Below, in pieces: positions 43,156 through 52,005 of a DNA stretch of 64,000 bases. The stretch's first letter is position 1, and each line of letters starts with the position of its first letter. Made by a program: the position numbers and the translations under genes. The notes under the pieces were generated by a model. That model saw nothing but the letters and a program-made list of their open reading frames with translations. It did no database searches and was not told where the DNA came from. Source of the DNA: Laedolimicola ammoniilytica (GTDB taxonomy: Bacteria > Bacillota > Clostridia > Lachnospirales > Lachnospiraceae). The stretch covers positions 10,425 through 74,424 of the forward strand of contig NZ_JAOQKC010000016.1 of assembly GCF_025567165.1 (NCBI RefSeq), given 5' to 3'.

Positions 43156-44421
43156 ATGAGAATGATGCTGACAGGCGCAGGCGCCGTAGGAGAATGTATT
43201 TTAAAAATGCTGGAAAAGCGGGATCCCAAGGGAGAGTGGCTTTCCTATGTGCTGCTGGCGGATTTTGATTTAAAGCGGGCGGATGAGGTAAAGAGCCATC
43301 TGGAGCAGGAGCGGAAATTCCGGGAAGGAACGCAGTATGAGACGGCGCAGGTGGACGCCAGAGACCGGGAGGCGCTGACGGCGCTTATGCGGGAGCACCG
43401 GATTGATTTCGTGATGGACGCGGCCTCTCCCTTTGTGAGCAATTTTATATTTGACGCGGCCTTTGAGGCGGGAGCCGATTATGCCAGCATGGGAACCTGG
43501 TCGGTGCCAAAGGATCACCCGGAATTCGGAAAGGGCTTTGAGGGGGCTTACCTGGAGCCCATGACCAAATATAATTTTGACCGGCATGAGGCCTGGAAGG
43601 AAAAAGGACAGATGGCCTGTATCTGTCTGGGCATCGATCCGGGCGTGGTAAATGTATTTGCCAAATATGCGGCAGAATACTTATTTGATGAGCTGCTGGA
43701 GGTGCATGTGAAGGACGGCGGCAATCTGACGCCGCCGGAGAGCGAGAAGGACGAGATCATTTTTGGCTTCAATGTATGGACGGTATTGGACGAGGTGATG
43801 AATCCCAACGCGGAATGGAGCCGGGAGGGCGGCTTCCTCATCGAGGACGCCTTTGCGGGAGAGGAAGATTTCCGGATGCCGGATCCCTTCGGCGTCAACC
43901 ATCTGGTAAAGGTGGAGCACGAGGAGGTAGTTACCATGCCGCGATATTTGGAAAAATATGGATTGCAGAAGGCCAGCTTCAAGATTGCCCTGGACGATAA
44001 CCTGCTGAACGCCCTGAAGGTTCTGGATAAGCTGGGACTCCGGAATATCCATCCGGTTCAAGTGGGAGATGTGAAGGTAGTGCCCCGGGACGTGGTAGCG
44101 GCCTGCGCGCCCCAGCCCAAGGATATCGGAGAGGACATGACAGGCGGTATGTGCGTGGGCGTGGATTGTATCGGTATCAAGGACGGAGAGAGGAAGGAAT
44201 ATTTTATCTATCAGCCCTTTGACAATCAGGAGGCGCTGCGGGACTTCGGACTGCAGGCAGTGGTGGCCCAGACCGGTTTCGGGGCGGCTCTGGCCATCGA
44301 GCTTATGGGCCGGGGAATTTGGAAGGAGGCCGGCGTATTCTCGCCGGAGTACTTCCCCTCCCGTCCCTACATGGATCTGATGGAGGAGGCAGGACTGGTC
44401 TATCAGATCCAGGAACGCTAA
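43156..44421 (+). CDS. Saccharopine dehydrogenase family protein under glycine riboswitch control
   Basis: 421 aa. N-terminal Rossmann NAD(P) domain MRMMLTGAGAVGECILKML, then segments such as DFVMDAASPFVSNFI and GIDPGVVNVFAKYA, which place it in the saccharopine/carboxynorspermidine dehydrogenase group. These enzymes join or split an amino acid and a carbonyl compound by reductive amination. Its substrate is unknown, but it sits 20 nt behind a tandem glycine riboswitch and its terminator, so expression should rise with glycine. ATG 43156 is 7 nt after AAAAGGAG; the frame open from 43105 lies in the terminator. Confidence 0.85.
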   Translation: MRMMLTGAGAVGECILKMLEKRDPKGEWLSYVLLADFDLKRADEVKSHLEQERKFREGTQYETAQVDARDREALTALMREHRIDFVMDAASPFVSNFIFDAAFEAGADYASMGTWSVPKDHPEFGKGFEGAYLEPMTKYNFDRHEAWKEKGQMACICLGIDPGVVNVFAKYAAEYLFDELLEVHVKDGGNLTPPESEKDEIIFGFNVWTVLDEVMNPNAEWSREGGFLIEDAFAGEEDFRMPDPFGVNHLVKVEHEEVVTMPRYLEKYGLQKASFKIALDDNLLNALKVLDKLGLRNIHPVQVGDVKVVPRDVVAACAPQPKDIGEDMTGGMCVGVDCIGIKDGERKEYFIYQPFDNQEALRDFGLQAVVAQTGFGAALAIELMGRGIWKEAGVFSPEYFPSRPYMDLMEEAGLVYQIQER

Positions 44422-44511
44422 AGCGCTAAAGCGTCCGGACGGCGTGGTTGACGGAAAGCCGGATTCAAGGTACACTGTAAGTACCAATGCGTAATAAGGA
44501 GAAGAATTACC

Positions 44512-44955
44512 ATGTTTGCACTGAAAAAAATGACAAAAGAGATGCACGATGAAGTGCTGGCGATGGTGGAGGAGTTTTATCACAGCGACGCAGTCTGCCA
44601 TCCGGTTCCTGAGGAGCGGCTGGAGCAGACCTTTGCGGACGCAGTGAGCGATGATCCGATTCTGGAGGGCTTTGTGCTGACCGAGGATGGAAAGACCGTG
44701 GGCTTTGCCTATATTACCGAATACTATGCCTGCGAGGTGGGCGGCCGCTGCCTGATGTTTGAGGAACTTTACCTGAAGGAGGAGACTAGGGGAAAGGGCT
44801 ACGGCACCCGCTTCTTTGATGAAATTATGAAAGCAAAGCCGGAGGTGCGCCGCTTCCGTCTGGAGGTTACCCGCAGCAATGAGAAGGCTGTGCGTCTCTA
44901 CGAGCGTCTGGGCTTCACCTTCCTGGATTATGATCAGATGATTCTCGACCGGTAA
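44512..44955 (+). CDS. GNAT family N-acetyltransferase
   Basis: 147 aa. Acetyl-CoA binding motif A is ELYLKEETRGKGYGTRFFDEIM, with the R-G-K-G-Y-G pyrophosphate loop. The C-terminal LEVTRSNEKAVRLYERLGF is the usual motif B. The substrate is not evident. ATG 44512 follows ATAAGGAG. The cytidine deaminase gene begins 14 nt after its stop, suggesting an operon. Confidence 0.88.
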   Translation: MFALKKMTKEMHDEVLAMVEEFYHSDAVCHPVPEERLEQTFADAVSDDPILEGFVLTEDGKTVGFAYITEYYACEVGGRCLMFEELYLKEETRGKGYGTRFFDEIMKAKPEVRRFRLEVTRSNEKAVRLYERLGFTFLDYDQMILDR

Positions 44956-44969
44956 ATGAGGAGATACAG

Positions 44970-45398
44970 ATGAGTGATGAGAAATTAATGGAGCTGGCTC
45001 TGGCGGCCAGAGAAGGATCTTACAGTCCCTATTCCCATTTCCGGGTAGGGGCGGCTCTGCTCTGCGCCGACGGCAGCATTTACACCGGCTGTAATATCGA
45101 AAATGCTGCCTTTACGCCGGGCATCTGCGCCGAGCGCACGGCTATCTACAAGGCGGTCAGTGAGGGCAAGCGGGACTTTCAGGCCATCGCCATCGCGGGC
45201 GGCCCGGAGGGCGGAGAGCCGGCCCTGACCGCGCCCTGCGGCGTCTGCCGCCAGGTCATGCGGGAATTCTGCGATCCGGAAGAATTTCGGATTATCCTGG
45301 GAGCCGGAACCGGGGAGAAGCAGGTGTATTTATTAAAAGAGCTGCTTCCATTGAGCTTTGGCCCGGATAATCTGAAGGGGAAGGAGAAATATTCATGA
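44970..45398 (+). CDS. cdd: Cytidine deaminase
   Basis: 142 aa homotetrameric zinc enzyme of pyrimidine salvage. The zinc and proton-shuttle motif is CAERTAI, and the second zinc motif is PCGVCRQVM. The N-terminus SYSPYSHFRVGAALL is the nucleoside-binding loop. Its end overlaps the next gene by 4 nt. Confidence 0.95.
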   Translation: MSDEKLMELALAAREGSYSPYSHFRVGAALLCADGSIYTGCNIENAAFTPGICAERTAIYKAVSEGKRDFQAIAIAGGPEGGEPALTAPCGVCRQVMREFCDPEEFRIILGAGTGEKQVYLLKELLPLSFGPDNLKGKEKYS

Positions 45399-47437
45399 AA
45401 TTCTGGAAAAACCAGTCAATCCGGAGAAAAGAAGTTTCCTTTTTCCTGGCCATGGTGCTGTTCGGGGTGTTGAAGGAATTCCTGGTCTACAACCTGCCGA
45501 TCATGGCGGTGCCCAAAGGCATCCACGACGACTGGATCATGGTACATATGGCGGATGCCCTGCGGAGCGGCCAGTGGCTGGGCGAATATAACGATCTGAC
45601 CCTGACCAAGGGTATGTTTTTCCCGCTCTATCTGGCGGTGCTGAATTTCCTGCGCCTGTCCTATTTAAGTGTGTCGGCGCTTCTGTATACGGTAAGCTGT
45701 ATGATTTTCGTGTATGCCCTGCGGCCCCTTTTGAAGAAGTACTGGGCTTGCTTTACGCTTTATCTGGTGCTTCTGTGGAACCCGGTGTCCTATTCGGTGC
45801 AGGCGTTCCAGCGCGTGTACCGCAACAGCATTTCCTATATTCAGGTACTGCTGATCTTCGGTGGCCTGCTGGCCCTGTGGCTCAGACGCAAAGAACCGGT
45901 GAAGAAGCAGATTCTGTGGCTTCTGACCGCCGCAGTGGGCATGGTCACGTTCTTTTATACCCGGGAGGACGCCATTTGGGTGGAGCCCTTCCTGCTGGTG
46001 TTCCTGCTGGTTTACCTGGGAACTATGTTCTTTTCATGGAAGAAGGAGCACAGGCGCGAATATGTGGGAAAGGCAGTGCTGGTGCTTTTGCCCTTCCTCA
46101 GCGTCTGGGGCGCAGGACAGCTGATTGCCCAGGAAAATGATAATCATTATAACATTCGTCTGACCAACGAGTTGCAAAAGGGCGGCTTTGCGGAAATGTA
46201 TAAGAGTATGATGGCGGTGAAGCCGGAGGAGGATATTCCGGGCGTGACCATGACCCGGGAGAAAATCGCGCGGATGTGCGACGAGTGCCCGACCTTGGAG
46301 AAGCTGGAACCCTATATCCAGAGCAGCCGACTCTACTGGGCAGGTTCCGGGGAAAATGAGAAGGACTGGGAAGTACGGGACGGCTGGGTCTTCTGGATCT
46401 TTCGGACAGCCCTCGCGCAGGCCGGTTATTATACGGACGGCGGGACGGTCAATCAGGTGTGTCTGCAGATTCGGGACGAGCTGGAGGCGGCCATGGACGA
46501 GGGACGCCTCACACGGCAGGCGACCATGCCATCCACCTATATGTCCCCCTGGCGGGAAGGATATCTCGGAGATCTGTTCGGCGCGTTAGGCAAGGCGATT
46601 GCTTATACTACTACTTATGACGAAATGGAGACCCTGGTGTATCTCTACAGCGAGCCCGATGAAAATGGCGGAATTCCGCTGTTTGAGCGGATGACCGGAG
46701 ACAAGGCTGTCTGGTATGAGTCAGATCTGGTGGAAATGGCAGGCTGGTATGCTTCCTATGAAGGCATGGAGGGCGTGACCCTGCAGGCGGAAGCAACGGA
46801 CGGTACGGTGCTTGGCACGGCGGAATTTACCGAGAGCGATGATATCGCGGCTTATCTGGCGGGACAGGGGATTGAAGCACCCGGCAGTGAAAAATGTCGC
46901 TTCTCCCTGAAGCTGTCGGTGAAGGATAAACCGCAGACGGTCTATCTGAAGGCCTACCGGAATGGAACGCTTCTGGATTCCTACGAGCTTTCGGAGGATC
47001 TGACCCGGGTGGAGAGCGGGGCTTCCTGCCTGAATCTGGACTGGTACTGGGATGTGCCGGAGCGGCATGGTTTCCTGGCAAAGATCAATTATAAGGGCGT
47101 CCTTTTAAATGGAATCCGTCAGGTGTACCATGTTACCGGAGCCGTGGCGGCAGCGGCAGGAGCTTTGGCTTATGTGGCGCTCTGCGTGCGGATGTTGAAG
47201 CGCCGCCTGCAGAAGGTGAAGGATGAGGACGGACGGGATTTGTCCGTATGGCTTACGCTTTCTGCACTGTTGGCCAGCTATTTCGTGCTACTGGGGGGAA
47301 TCTCTTATTCGGAGATCTCCGGCTGGAACGCGATTCTGTACTGGTATCTGTCGGGGGCTTATCCGATTATGATTGCCTTTGAGGCGCTGGCGGTGCTGTT
47401 CCTGGTGCAGGAACTGCGGGAAAAAGTAAATCAGTAA
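45395..47437 (+). CDS. Large polytopic membrane protein, GT-C-like, unknown function
   Basis: 680 aa. The N-terminal 240 residues have about eight hydrophobic helices. The first extracytoplasmic loop contains GIHDDWIMVHMADALRSGQWLGEYN, which has the Asp pair typical of GT-C glycosyltransferases. Residues about 245-600 form a soluble, mostly extracytoplasmic domain, and three helices close the protein. I do not recognise the family. It is translationally coupled to cdd (ATGA overlap), although a functional link is not obvious. A role in surface glycan assembly is a guess from topology. Confidence 0.6.
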   Translation: MKFWKNQSIRRKEVSFFLAMVLFGVLKEFLVYNLPIMAVPKGIHDDWIMVHMADALRSGQWLGEYNDLTLTKGMFFPLYLAVLNFLRLSYLSVSALLYTVSCMIFVYALRPLLKKYWACFTLYLVLLWNPVSYSVQAFQRVYRNSISYIQVLLIFGGLLALWLRRKEPVKKQILWLLTAAVGMVTFFYTREDAIWVEPFLLVFLLVYLGTMFFSWKKEHRREYVGKAVLVLLPFLSVWGAGQLIAQENDNHYNIRLTNELQKGGFAEMYKSMMAVKPEEDIPGVTMTREKIARMCDECPTLEKLEPYIQSSRLYWAGSGENEKDWEVRDGWVFWIFRTALAQAGYYTDGGTVNQVCLQIRDELEAAMDEGRLTRQATMPSTYMSPWREGYLGDLFGALGKAIAYTTTYDEMETLVYLYSEPDENGGIPLFERMTGDKAVWYESDLVEMAGWYASYEGMEGVTLQAEATDGTVLGTAEFTESDDIAAYLAGQGIEAPGSEKCRFSLKLSVKDKPQTVYLKAYRNGTLLDSYELSEDLTRVESGASCLNLDWYWDVPERHGFLAKINYKGVLLNGIRQVYHVTGAVAAAAGALAYVALCVRMLKRRLQKVKDEDGRDLSVWLTLSALLASYFVLLGGISYSEISGWNAILYWYLSGAYPIMIAFEALAVLFLVQELREKVNQ

Positions 47438-47599
47438 ATTCCATTAGCAAAGTCGGTTTTCATAGAATTTGCAGTGTAACGGTTACAAAGCAGCTGTAAG
47501 GATTTTTCGGTGGCAAGTTCTTAGATGACGGTACGGAACCGTTACGCAAAAAGTACAGAATCAGGACAGATATATGTTAAATTTTAGACATATTATGCA

Positions 47600-47627
47600 T
47601 TGTATTTTGAGCGGATTCTAGTATAAT
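47600..47627 (+). promoter_or_regulatory. Promoter of the transaldolase-adenosine deaminase genes
   Basis: TTGTAT (47600-47605), 16 nt, TATAAT (47622-47627). The preceding 47438-47599 holds a 9-bp inverted repeat GTAACGGTT/AACCGTTAC but no gene. The transcript would start near 47634 with a 68-nt leader segment (47640-47707) that contains no G. Confidence 0.65.
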
Positions 47628-47751
47628 AGGATATAACAGAATATAACAAAATACAACAAAAATACAACAAAAAACATAACAAAAACACAACATTCCAAAA
47701 CAAAACCGGCCCTTACGGATGGCAGGCCCGTTGGAAAAGGAGAGGAATCCT

Positions 47752-48426
47752 ATGAAACTGATTATTGATAACGCGAACATTGATGACATTCGTTCCATGT
47801 ATGAGTATTTTCCCATGGACGGCGTAACCTGTAACCCGACCATTCTGGCCAAGGAAAAGCGCCCGCCCTACGAGGTACTGAAGGAGATCCGTGATTTTAT
47901 CGAGGAAGGAGAGCTCCATGTACAGGTCTTAAACGACAAGGCCGAGGGTATGGTGGAGGAAGCCTACAAGATCCGCAAGGAGCTGGGAGACGATACCTAT
48001 ATTAAGATCCCGACCACCAAGGAGGGATTGAAGGCTATCCGGATTCTGGCGGCGGCAGGTATCCATGTGACAGCCACAGCGATTTATACCCAGATGCAGG
48101 CGTTCCTGGCGGCCAAATCCGGCGCGCTTTATGTGGCGCCCTACATCAACCGTATTGATAACCTGGGATCCGACGGCGTGCGTACCGCCAAGGAGATCCA
48201 CGATATGTTCCGCAACTACGGCTTCAAGACGGAGGTGCTGGCAGCCAGCTTTAAGAATTCCCGCCAGGTCATCACCCTGTGCGAGTATGGAATCGGCGCG
48301 ACTACCATTTCCCCGGACGTACTGGATCTGCTGATTAAAAATGATTCCGTAACAGCGGCCCTGAATGTATTCCGCAGTGACTTTGAGCGTGTCTGCGGCA
48401 AGGGCAAGACCATGCTGGACTGTTAA
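47752..48426 (+). CDS. fsa: Transaldolase / fructose-6-phosphate aldolase family
   Basis: 224 aa small TalC/FSA-type class I aldolase. Schiff-base Lys85 lies in YIKIPTTKEGL. Other landmarks are CNPTIL (residues 27-32), VTATAIYT and the C-terminal helix. It transfers or cleaves a dihydroxyacetone unit from sugar phosphates; whether transaldolase or FSA activity dominates cannot be read from sequence alone. ATG 47752 follows AAAGGAGAGG; the frame open from 47719 starts before this site and is not used. Confidence 0.9.
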   Translation: MKLIIDNANIDDIRSMYEYFPMDGVTCNPTILAKEKRPPYEVLKEIRDFIEEGELHVQVLNDKAEGMVEEAYKIRKELGDDTYIKIPTTKEGLKAIRILAAAGIHVTATAIYTQMQAFLAAKSGALYVAPYINRIDNLGSDGVRTAKEIHDMFRNYGFKTEVLAASFKNSRQVITLCEYGIGATTISPDVLDLLIKNDSVTAALNVFRSDFERVCGKGKTMLDC

Positions 48427-48443
48427 AAATAAGAGGATTTCCT

Positions 48444-49430
48444 ATGATAGATTTGCATTTGCATTTTGATGGTTCCCTGCTTCCGCGCACCGTACTGGAG
48501 CTTGCGCAGGAGCAGGGAATCCTGCTTCCGGCGAAAGAGCCGGACGAATTAAAATTATTTCTGACAGCTCCGGAGAACTGCAAGAGCCTGAATGAATATC
48601 TGGAGAAGTTTGATCTGCCTCTTAAGGTGCTGCAGACCAGGGAGGCTGTCCGGAAGGCTATGTATATCCTGGTCAGCTCTCTGAAGGAGCAGGGAATGCT
48701 TTATGCGGAAATCCGGTTTGCGCCCCAGCTTCATACGAAAAAGGGGTTGTCCCAGGAACGGGTGGTACAGGCTGCCCTTCTGGGTATGCAGGAGGCGCTG
48801 GCGGGTTCCTTTTTCCGGTGTAAGCTGATTCTGTGCTGTATGCGTGGGGCGGACAATCATGAGGAAAATCTGCTGACCGTTCGGACGGCGGCGGCCTTTC
48901 TGGGCCGGGGCGTGGCGGCGGTAGATCTGGCCGGGGCGGAGGCTCTGTATCCTACGGCGGATTTCGCGGACGTGTTCGGGCTTGCGAGGGAGCTTGGAGT
49001 GCCCTTTACGATTCATGCGGGAGAGGCCGACGGGCCGGAGAGTATCGAAGCAGCGCTGGACTTCGGGGCCAGCCGGATCGGACACGGCGTGCGGGCAGCG
49101 GAGAAGCCGGAGCTTCTGGAGCGGCTGCGGGACCAGCGGATTCCACTGGAAATGTGTCCCAGCAGCAATGTGCAGACGAAGGCGGTTCCCTCTCTTTCGC
49201 GGCATCCGGTTCTGGAGTTTCTGCGGCAGGGTCTGTGCGTGACAGTCAATACAGACAATATGACGGTGTCGGATACAACCATAGAGAAGGAATTCGGCCT
49301 GCTGTCCCGGAAACTGGGAATGACGGCAGAAGAACGGAAAAAATTGCTTCTCAACGCAGCGGACGCGGCCTTTTTGACGTCGGAGGAGCGGTGGCGGCTG
49401 AAAGACGTAATAGAAAAGATATGTTGCTGA
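48444..49430 (+). CDS. add: Adenosine deaminase family protein
   Basis: 328 aa. Zinc-dependent deaminase converting adenosine (or a close analogue) to inosine. It shows the metal His pair in DLHLHFDGSL, the HAGEA motif with the third His and catalytic Glu, GHGVRA, and the final metal Asp in VNTDN. It lies 17 nt after the transaldolase gene and is probably co-transcribed, tying nucleoside salvage to pentose phosphate use. Substrate preference within the family is not certain. Confidence 0.9.
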   Translation: MIDLHLHFDGSLLPRTVLELAQEQGILLPAKEPDELKLFLTAPENCKSLNEYLEKFDLPLKVLQTREAVRKAMYILVSSLKEQGMLYAEIRFAPQLHTKKGLSQERVVQAALLGMQEALAGSFFRCKLILCCMRGADNHEENLLTVRTAAAFLGRGVAAVDLAGAEALYPTADFADVFGLARELGVPFTIHAGEADGPESIEAALDFGASRIGHGVRAAEKPELLERLRDQRIPLEMCPSSNVQTKAVPSLSRHPVLEFLRQGLCVTVNTDNMTVSDTTIEKEFGLLSRKLGMTAEERKKLLLNAADAAFLTSEERWRLKDVIEKICC

Positions 49431-49522
49431 ATCTATGGAGTCTGAAATGAATTCAGGAACGTAAAAGCTATAGATAATAGAATGAATAAGCCCGGGAAAC
49501 GGGCGCAGACAGGGAGAAGAGA

Positions 49523-50113
49523 ATGGCGAAGAAAAACGCGAGAAATACAAGAGGAAAAATTGTCAGCGCAGCCTGGAAGCTTTTTTACGAGCAGGGCTAT
49601 GAGGACACGACGGTGGAAGAGATCATCGCCCTCTCCGGCACCTCCAAGGGATCCTTCTATCACTATTTCGACGGCAAGGACGCGCTTCTCTCTACCTTAA
49701 GTTCTCTTTTCGATGAGAAGTATGAGGAGCTGATGGAGGAATTGACGCCGGAGATGACAGCGATGGAGCAGCTGTTGTTTCTGAATCAGGAGCTGTTTAA
49801 GATGATCGAGGACAGCATTTCCCTGGATCTGCTGGCGCGGCTTTATTCGACCCAGCTGACCACCAGCGGGGAAAAGCATCTGCTGGATCACAATCGCATA
49901 TACTATAAGCTGCTGCGGAAAATCATTGCCAAGGGCCGGGAGGATGGGCAGCTGAGCCGCACATCCAGCGTCAGCGAGATGGTGAAGCTCTACGCGCTCT
50001 GCGAGCGGGCGCTTTTGTACGACTGGTGCCTCTGCGCCGGGGAGTATTCCCTGGTGGAGTATAGCGGACGTGTGCTGCCGGTATTCCTGAGCAGCTTTCT
50101 GCCTCAAAAGTAG
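49523..50113 (+). CDS. TetR family regulator
   Basis: 196 aa. The N-terminal helix-turn-helix TTVEEIIALSGTSKGSFYHYFDGKDALL is a textbook TetR recognition segment. The C-terminal ligand domain is unspecific. ATG 49523 is behind GGGAGAAGAG. It precedes putP on the same strand, but with a 219-nt gap that contains a good promoter for putP, so direct control of putP is only possible, not shown. Confidence 0.9.
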   Translation: MAKKNARNTRGKIVSAAWKLFYEQGYEDTTVEEIIALSGTSKGSFYHYFDGKDALLSTLSSLFDEKYEELMEELTPEMTAMEQLLFLNQELFKMIEDSISLDLLARLYSTQLTTSGEKHLLDHNRIYYKLLRKIIAKGREDGQLSRTSSVSEMVKLYALCERALLYDWCLCAGEYSLVEYSGRVLPVFLSSFLPQK

Positions 50114-50237
50114 AAAATTTATTTTTTGTATTTCATATCTTCTAAAATACCGTCTAGTTTAAAAATGTTGTAAATAAAAGAAAAATATTGATTTTTTAAT
50201 ATAAAAGTACAGCATTCGTTCTATACAATATTCTGTA

Positions 50238-50266
50238 TTGTGGTCTACTTTCCCCTGTGTTATAAT
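50238..50266 (+). promoter_or_regulatory. Promoter of putP
   Basis: TTGTGG (50238-50243), 17 nt, TATAAT (50261-50266) with TGT before it. It is followed by a 66-nt leader with ribosome binding site GAGGAGG. Confidence 0.7.
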
Positions 50267-50332
50267 AAGCCTCATGTGCGGGAGACGCCTGAACGGATCC
50301 CGCGATTGTAAAGGTATGAGGAGGAAGTAACT

Positions 50333-51865
50333 ATGGCAGGACAAGTGGGAATTCTCGCGGCGATCGTGATTTATCTGGCAGCGATGGTCTATGTGGGATT
50401 CTATTTCAGTAAGAAAGGCAGCGGAGATTCCACAGATGAATTTTATCTGGGCGGCCGTAAGCTGGGACCGCTGGTAACGGCAATGAGCGCGGAGGCCTCC
50501 GACATGAGCAGCTGGCTCCTGATGGGATTGCCGGGCGTCGCTTATCTGACCGGTATCTCTGACGCAGGCTGGACCGCTATCGGCCTGGGCCTGGGAACCT
50601 ATCTGAACTGGCTTATCGTGGCGAAGCGTCTGCGCCGCTATTCTGTAAAATGCAACGCCATTACCATTCCGGATTTCTTTTCCAGACGTTTCCGGGACGA
50701 GAAGAACATTCTGATGTGTATCGCGGCGATTGTGATTCTGATTTTCTTTATTCCCTATACGGCGTCTGGCTTTAAGGCGATCGGAACACTGTTCTCCAGT
50801 CTCTTCGGAGTCGAGTATCATGTGGCGATGATTGTCGGAGCAGTAGTAATCGTAGGTTACACCGTCATGGGCGGTTTTATGGCCGTATCTACTACAGACC
50901 TGATTCAGAGTATTGTTATGAGTATTTCTTTGGTAGTTATCGTATTTTACGGAATCCATCTGGCAGGCGGCTGGGACGCGGTTATGGCAAATGCGAACTC
51001 ACTGGCCGGATATCTTTCTATGACGCAGATGCATGATGGTGCCACCAATACGGCTAGCCCCTACAGCCTGCTGACGATTATATCTACCATGGCGTGGGGA
51101 CTGGGGTATTTCGGAATGCCCCATATCCTGCTTCGTTTTATGGCTATCGAAGACGAGAATAAACTGACACTTTCCCGTCGGATTGCCAGTATCTGGGTTG
51201 TAATTTCCATGGCAGTGGCTATCCTGATCGGTGTGATTGGCTGTGCGGCTTCTGTACAGGGGGCGATTCCGACCTTTGCGACCAGCGCGGAGTCCGAGAC
51301 CGTCATTATCCGTTTCGCCCATCTGCTGGGACAGCATAATTTCCTGCTCTCCCTGATTGCAGGCGTGGTTCTGGCCGGTATCCTGGCCTGCACCATGTCT
51401 ACGGCAGACTCTCAGCTTCTGACGGCAGCTTCCGGCGTATCCCAGAACTTGCTGCAGGATTTTCTGAAGATTAAGATGAGCGCAAAGGCTTCCATGATGG
51501 CAGCGCGTCTGACCGTAATTGGCATTGCCGTTGTGGCGATTTTCCTGGCATGGAATCCGGACAGCTCCGTATTCTATATCGTATCCTTTGCATGGGCAGG
51601 CTTCGGCGCAGCCTTCGGACCGCTGGTTCTCTTTGCACTGTTCTGGAAGCGTACCAATATGCAGGGCGCTCTGGCCGGCATGATCGCAGGCGGCGTGATG
51701 GTATTCGTATGGAAGTATCTGGTTCGTCCCATGGGCGGTGTCTGGAACATCTATGAGCTGCTTCCGGCGTTCATTGTATCCGCACTGGCAATTATCATTG
51801 TTTCTCTGCTGACAGCGGCTCCGTCCAAGGAGATTTGTGACGAGTTTGATTCCGTAGGAAGATAA
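50333..51865 (+). CDS. putP: Sodium/proline symporter
   Basis: 510 aa SSS-family transporter with about 13 transmembrane helices. The Na+ site region is MSAEASDMSSWLLMGLPG in helix 2, and helix 9 has ACTMSTADSQLLTAASG. These and the overall length match PutP. It imports proline with Na+. It has its own promoter and terminator. Confidence 0.93.
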   Translation: MAGQVGILAAIVIYLAAMVYVGFYFSKKGSGDSTDEFYLGGRKLGPLVTAMSAEASDMSSWLLMGLPGVAYLTGISDAGWTAIGLGLGTYLNWLIVAKRLRRYSVKCNAITIPDFFSRRFRDEKNILMCIAAIVILIFFIPYTASGFKAIGTLFSSLFGVEYHVAMIVGAVVIVGYTVMGGFMAVSTTDLIQSIVMSISLVVIVFYGIHLAGGWDAVMANANSLAGYLSMTQMHDGATNTASPYSLLTIISTMAWGLGYFGMPHILLRFMAIEDENKLTLSRRIASIWVVISMAVAILIGVIGCAASVQGAIPTFATSAESETVIIRFAHLLGQHNFLLSLIAGVVLAGILACTMSTADSQLLTAASGVSQNLLQDFLKIKMSAKASMMAARLTVIGIAVVAIFLAWNPDSSVFYIVSFAWAGFGAAFGPLVLFALFWKRTNMQGALAGMIAGGVMVFVWKYLVRPMGGVWNIYELLPAFIVSALAIIIVSLLTAAPSKEICDEFDSVGR

Positions 51866-51876
51866 GAAATCTGTAA

Positions 51877-51912
51877 AAAAATCCCGGTAGCCAAACGCTA
51901 TCGGGATTTTTT
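51877..51912 (+). terminator. Intrinsic terminator of putP
   Basis: AAAATCCCGGTAGC pairs with GCTATCGGGATTTT (one G-U pair), followed by T residues. Confidence 0.88.
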
Positions 51913-51913
51913 A

Positions 51914-52005
51914 TGTCATAGGAAGTTCTGTTAGAATTCCCTATGATATAGAAGCAAACAGAGTTTGCCAAAGAAGCGCACTCGGCGCAGGATTCTTATT
52001 ACAGC
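51914..52005. repeat. Dispersed intergenic element, second copy
   Basis: TCATAGGAA (51916-51924) and TTCCCTATGA (51937-51946) form an inverted repeat right after the putP terminator. The stretch ends with CAGGATTCTTATTACAG, the same ending as the element at 1988-2152. The last bases overlap the stop codon of the S1-domain gene on the minus strand. Confidence 0.6.
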
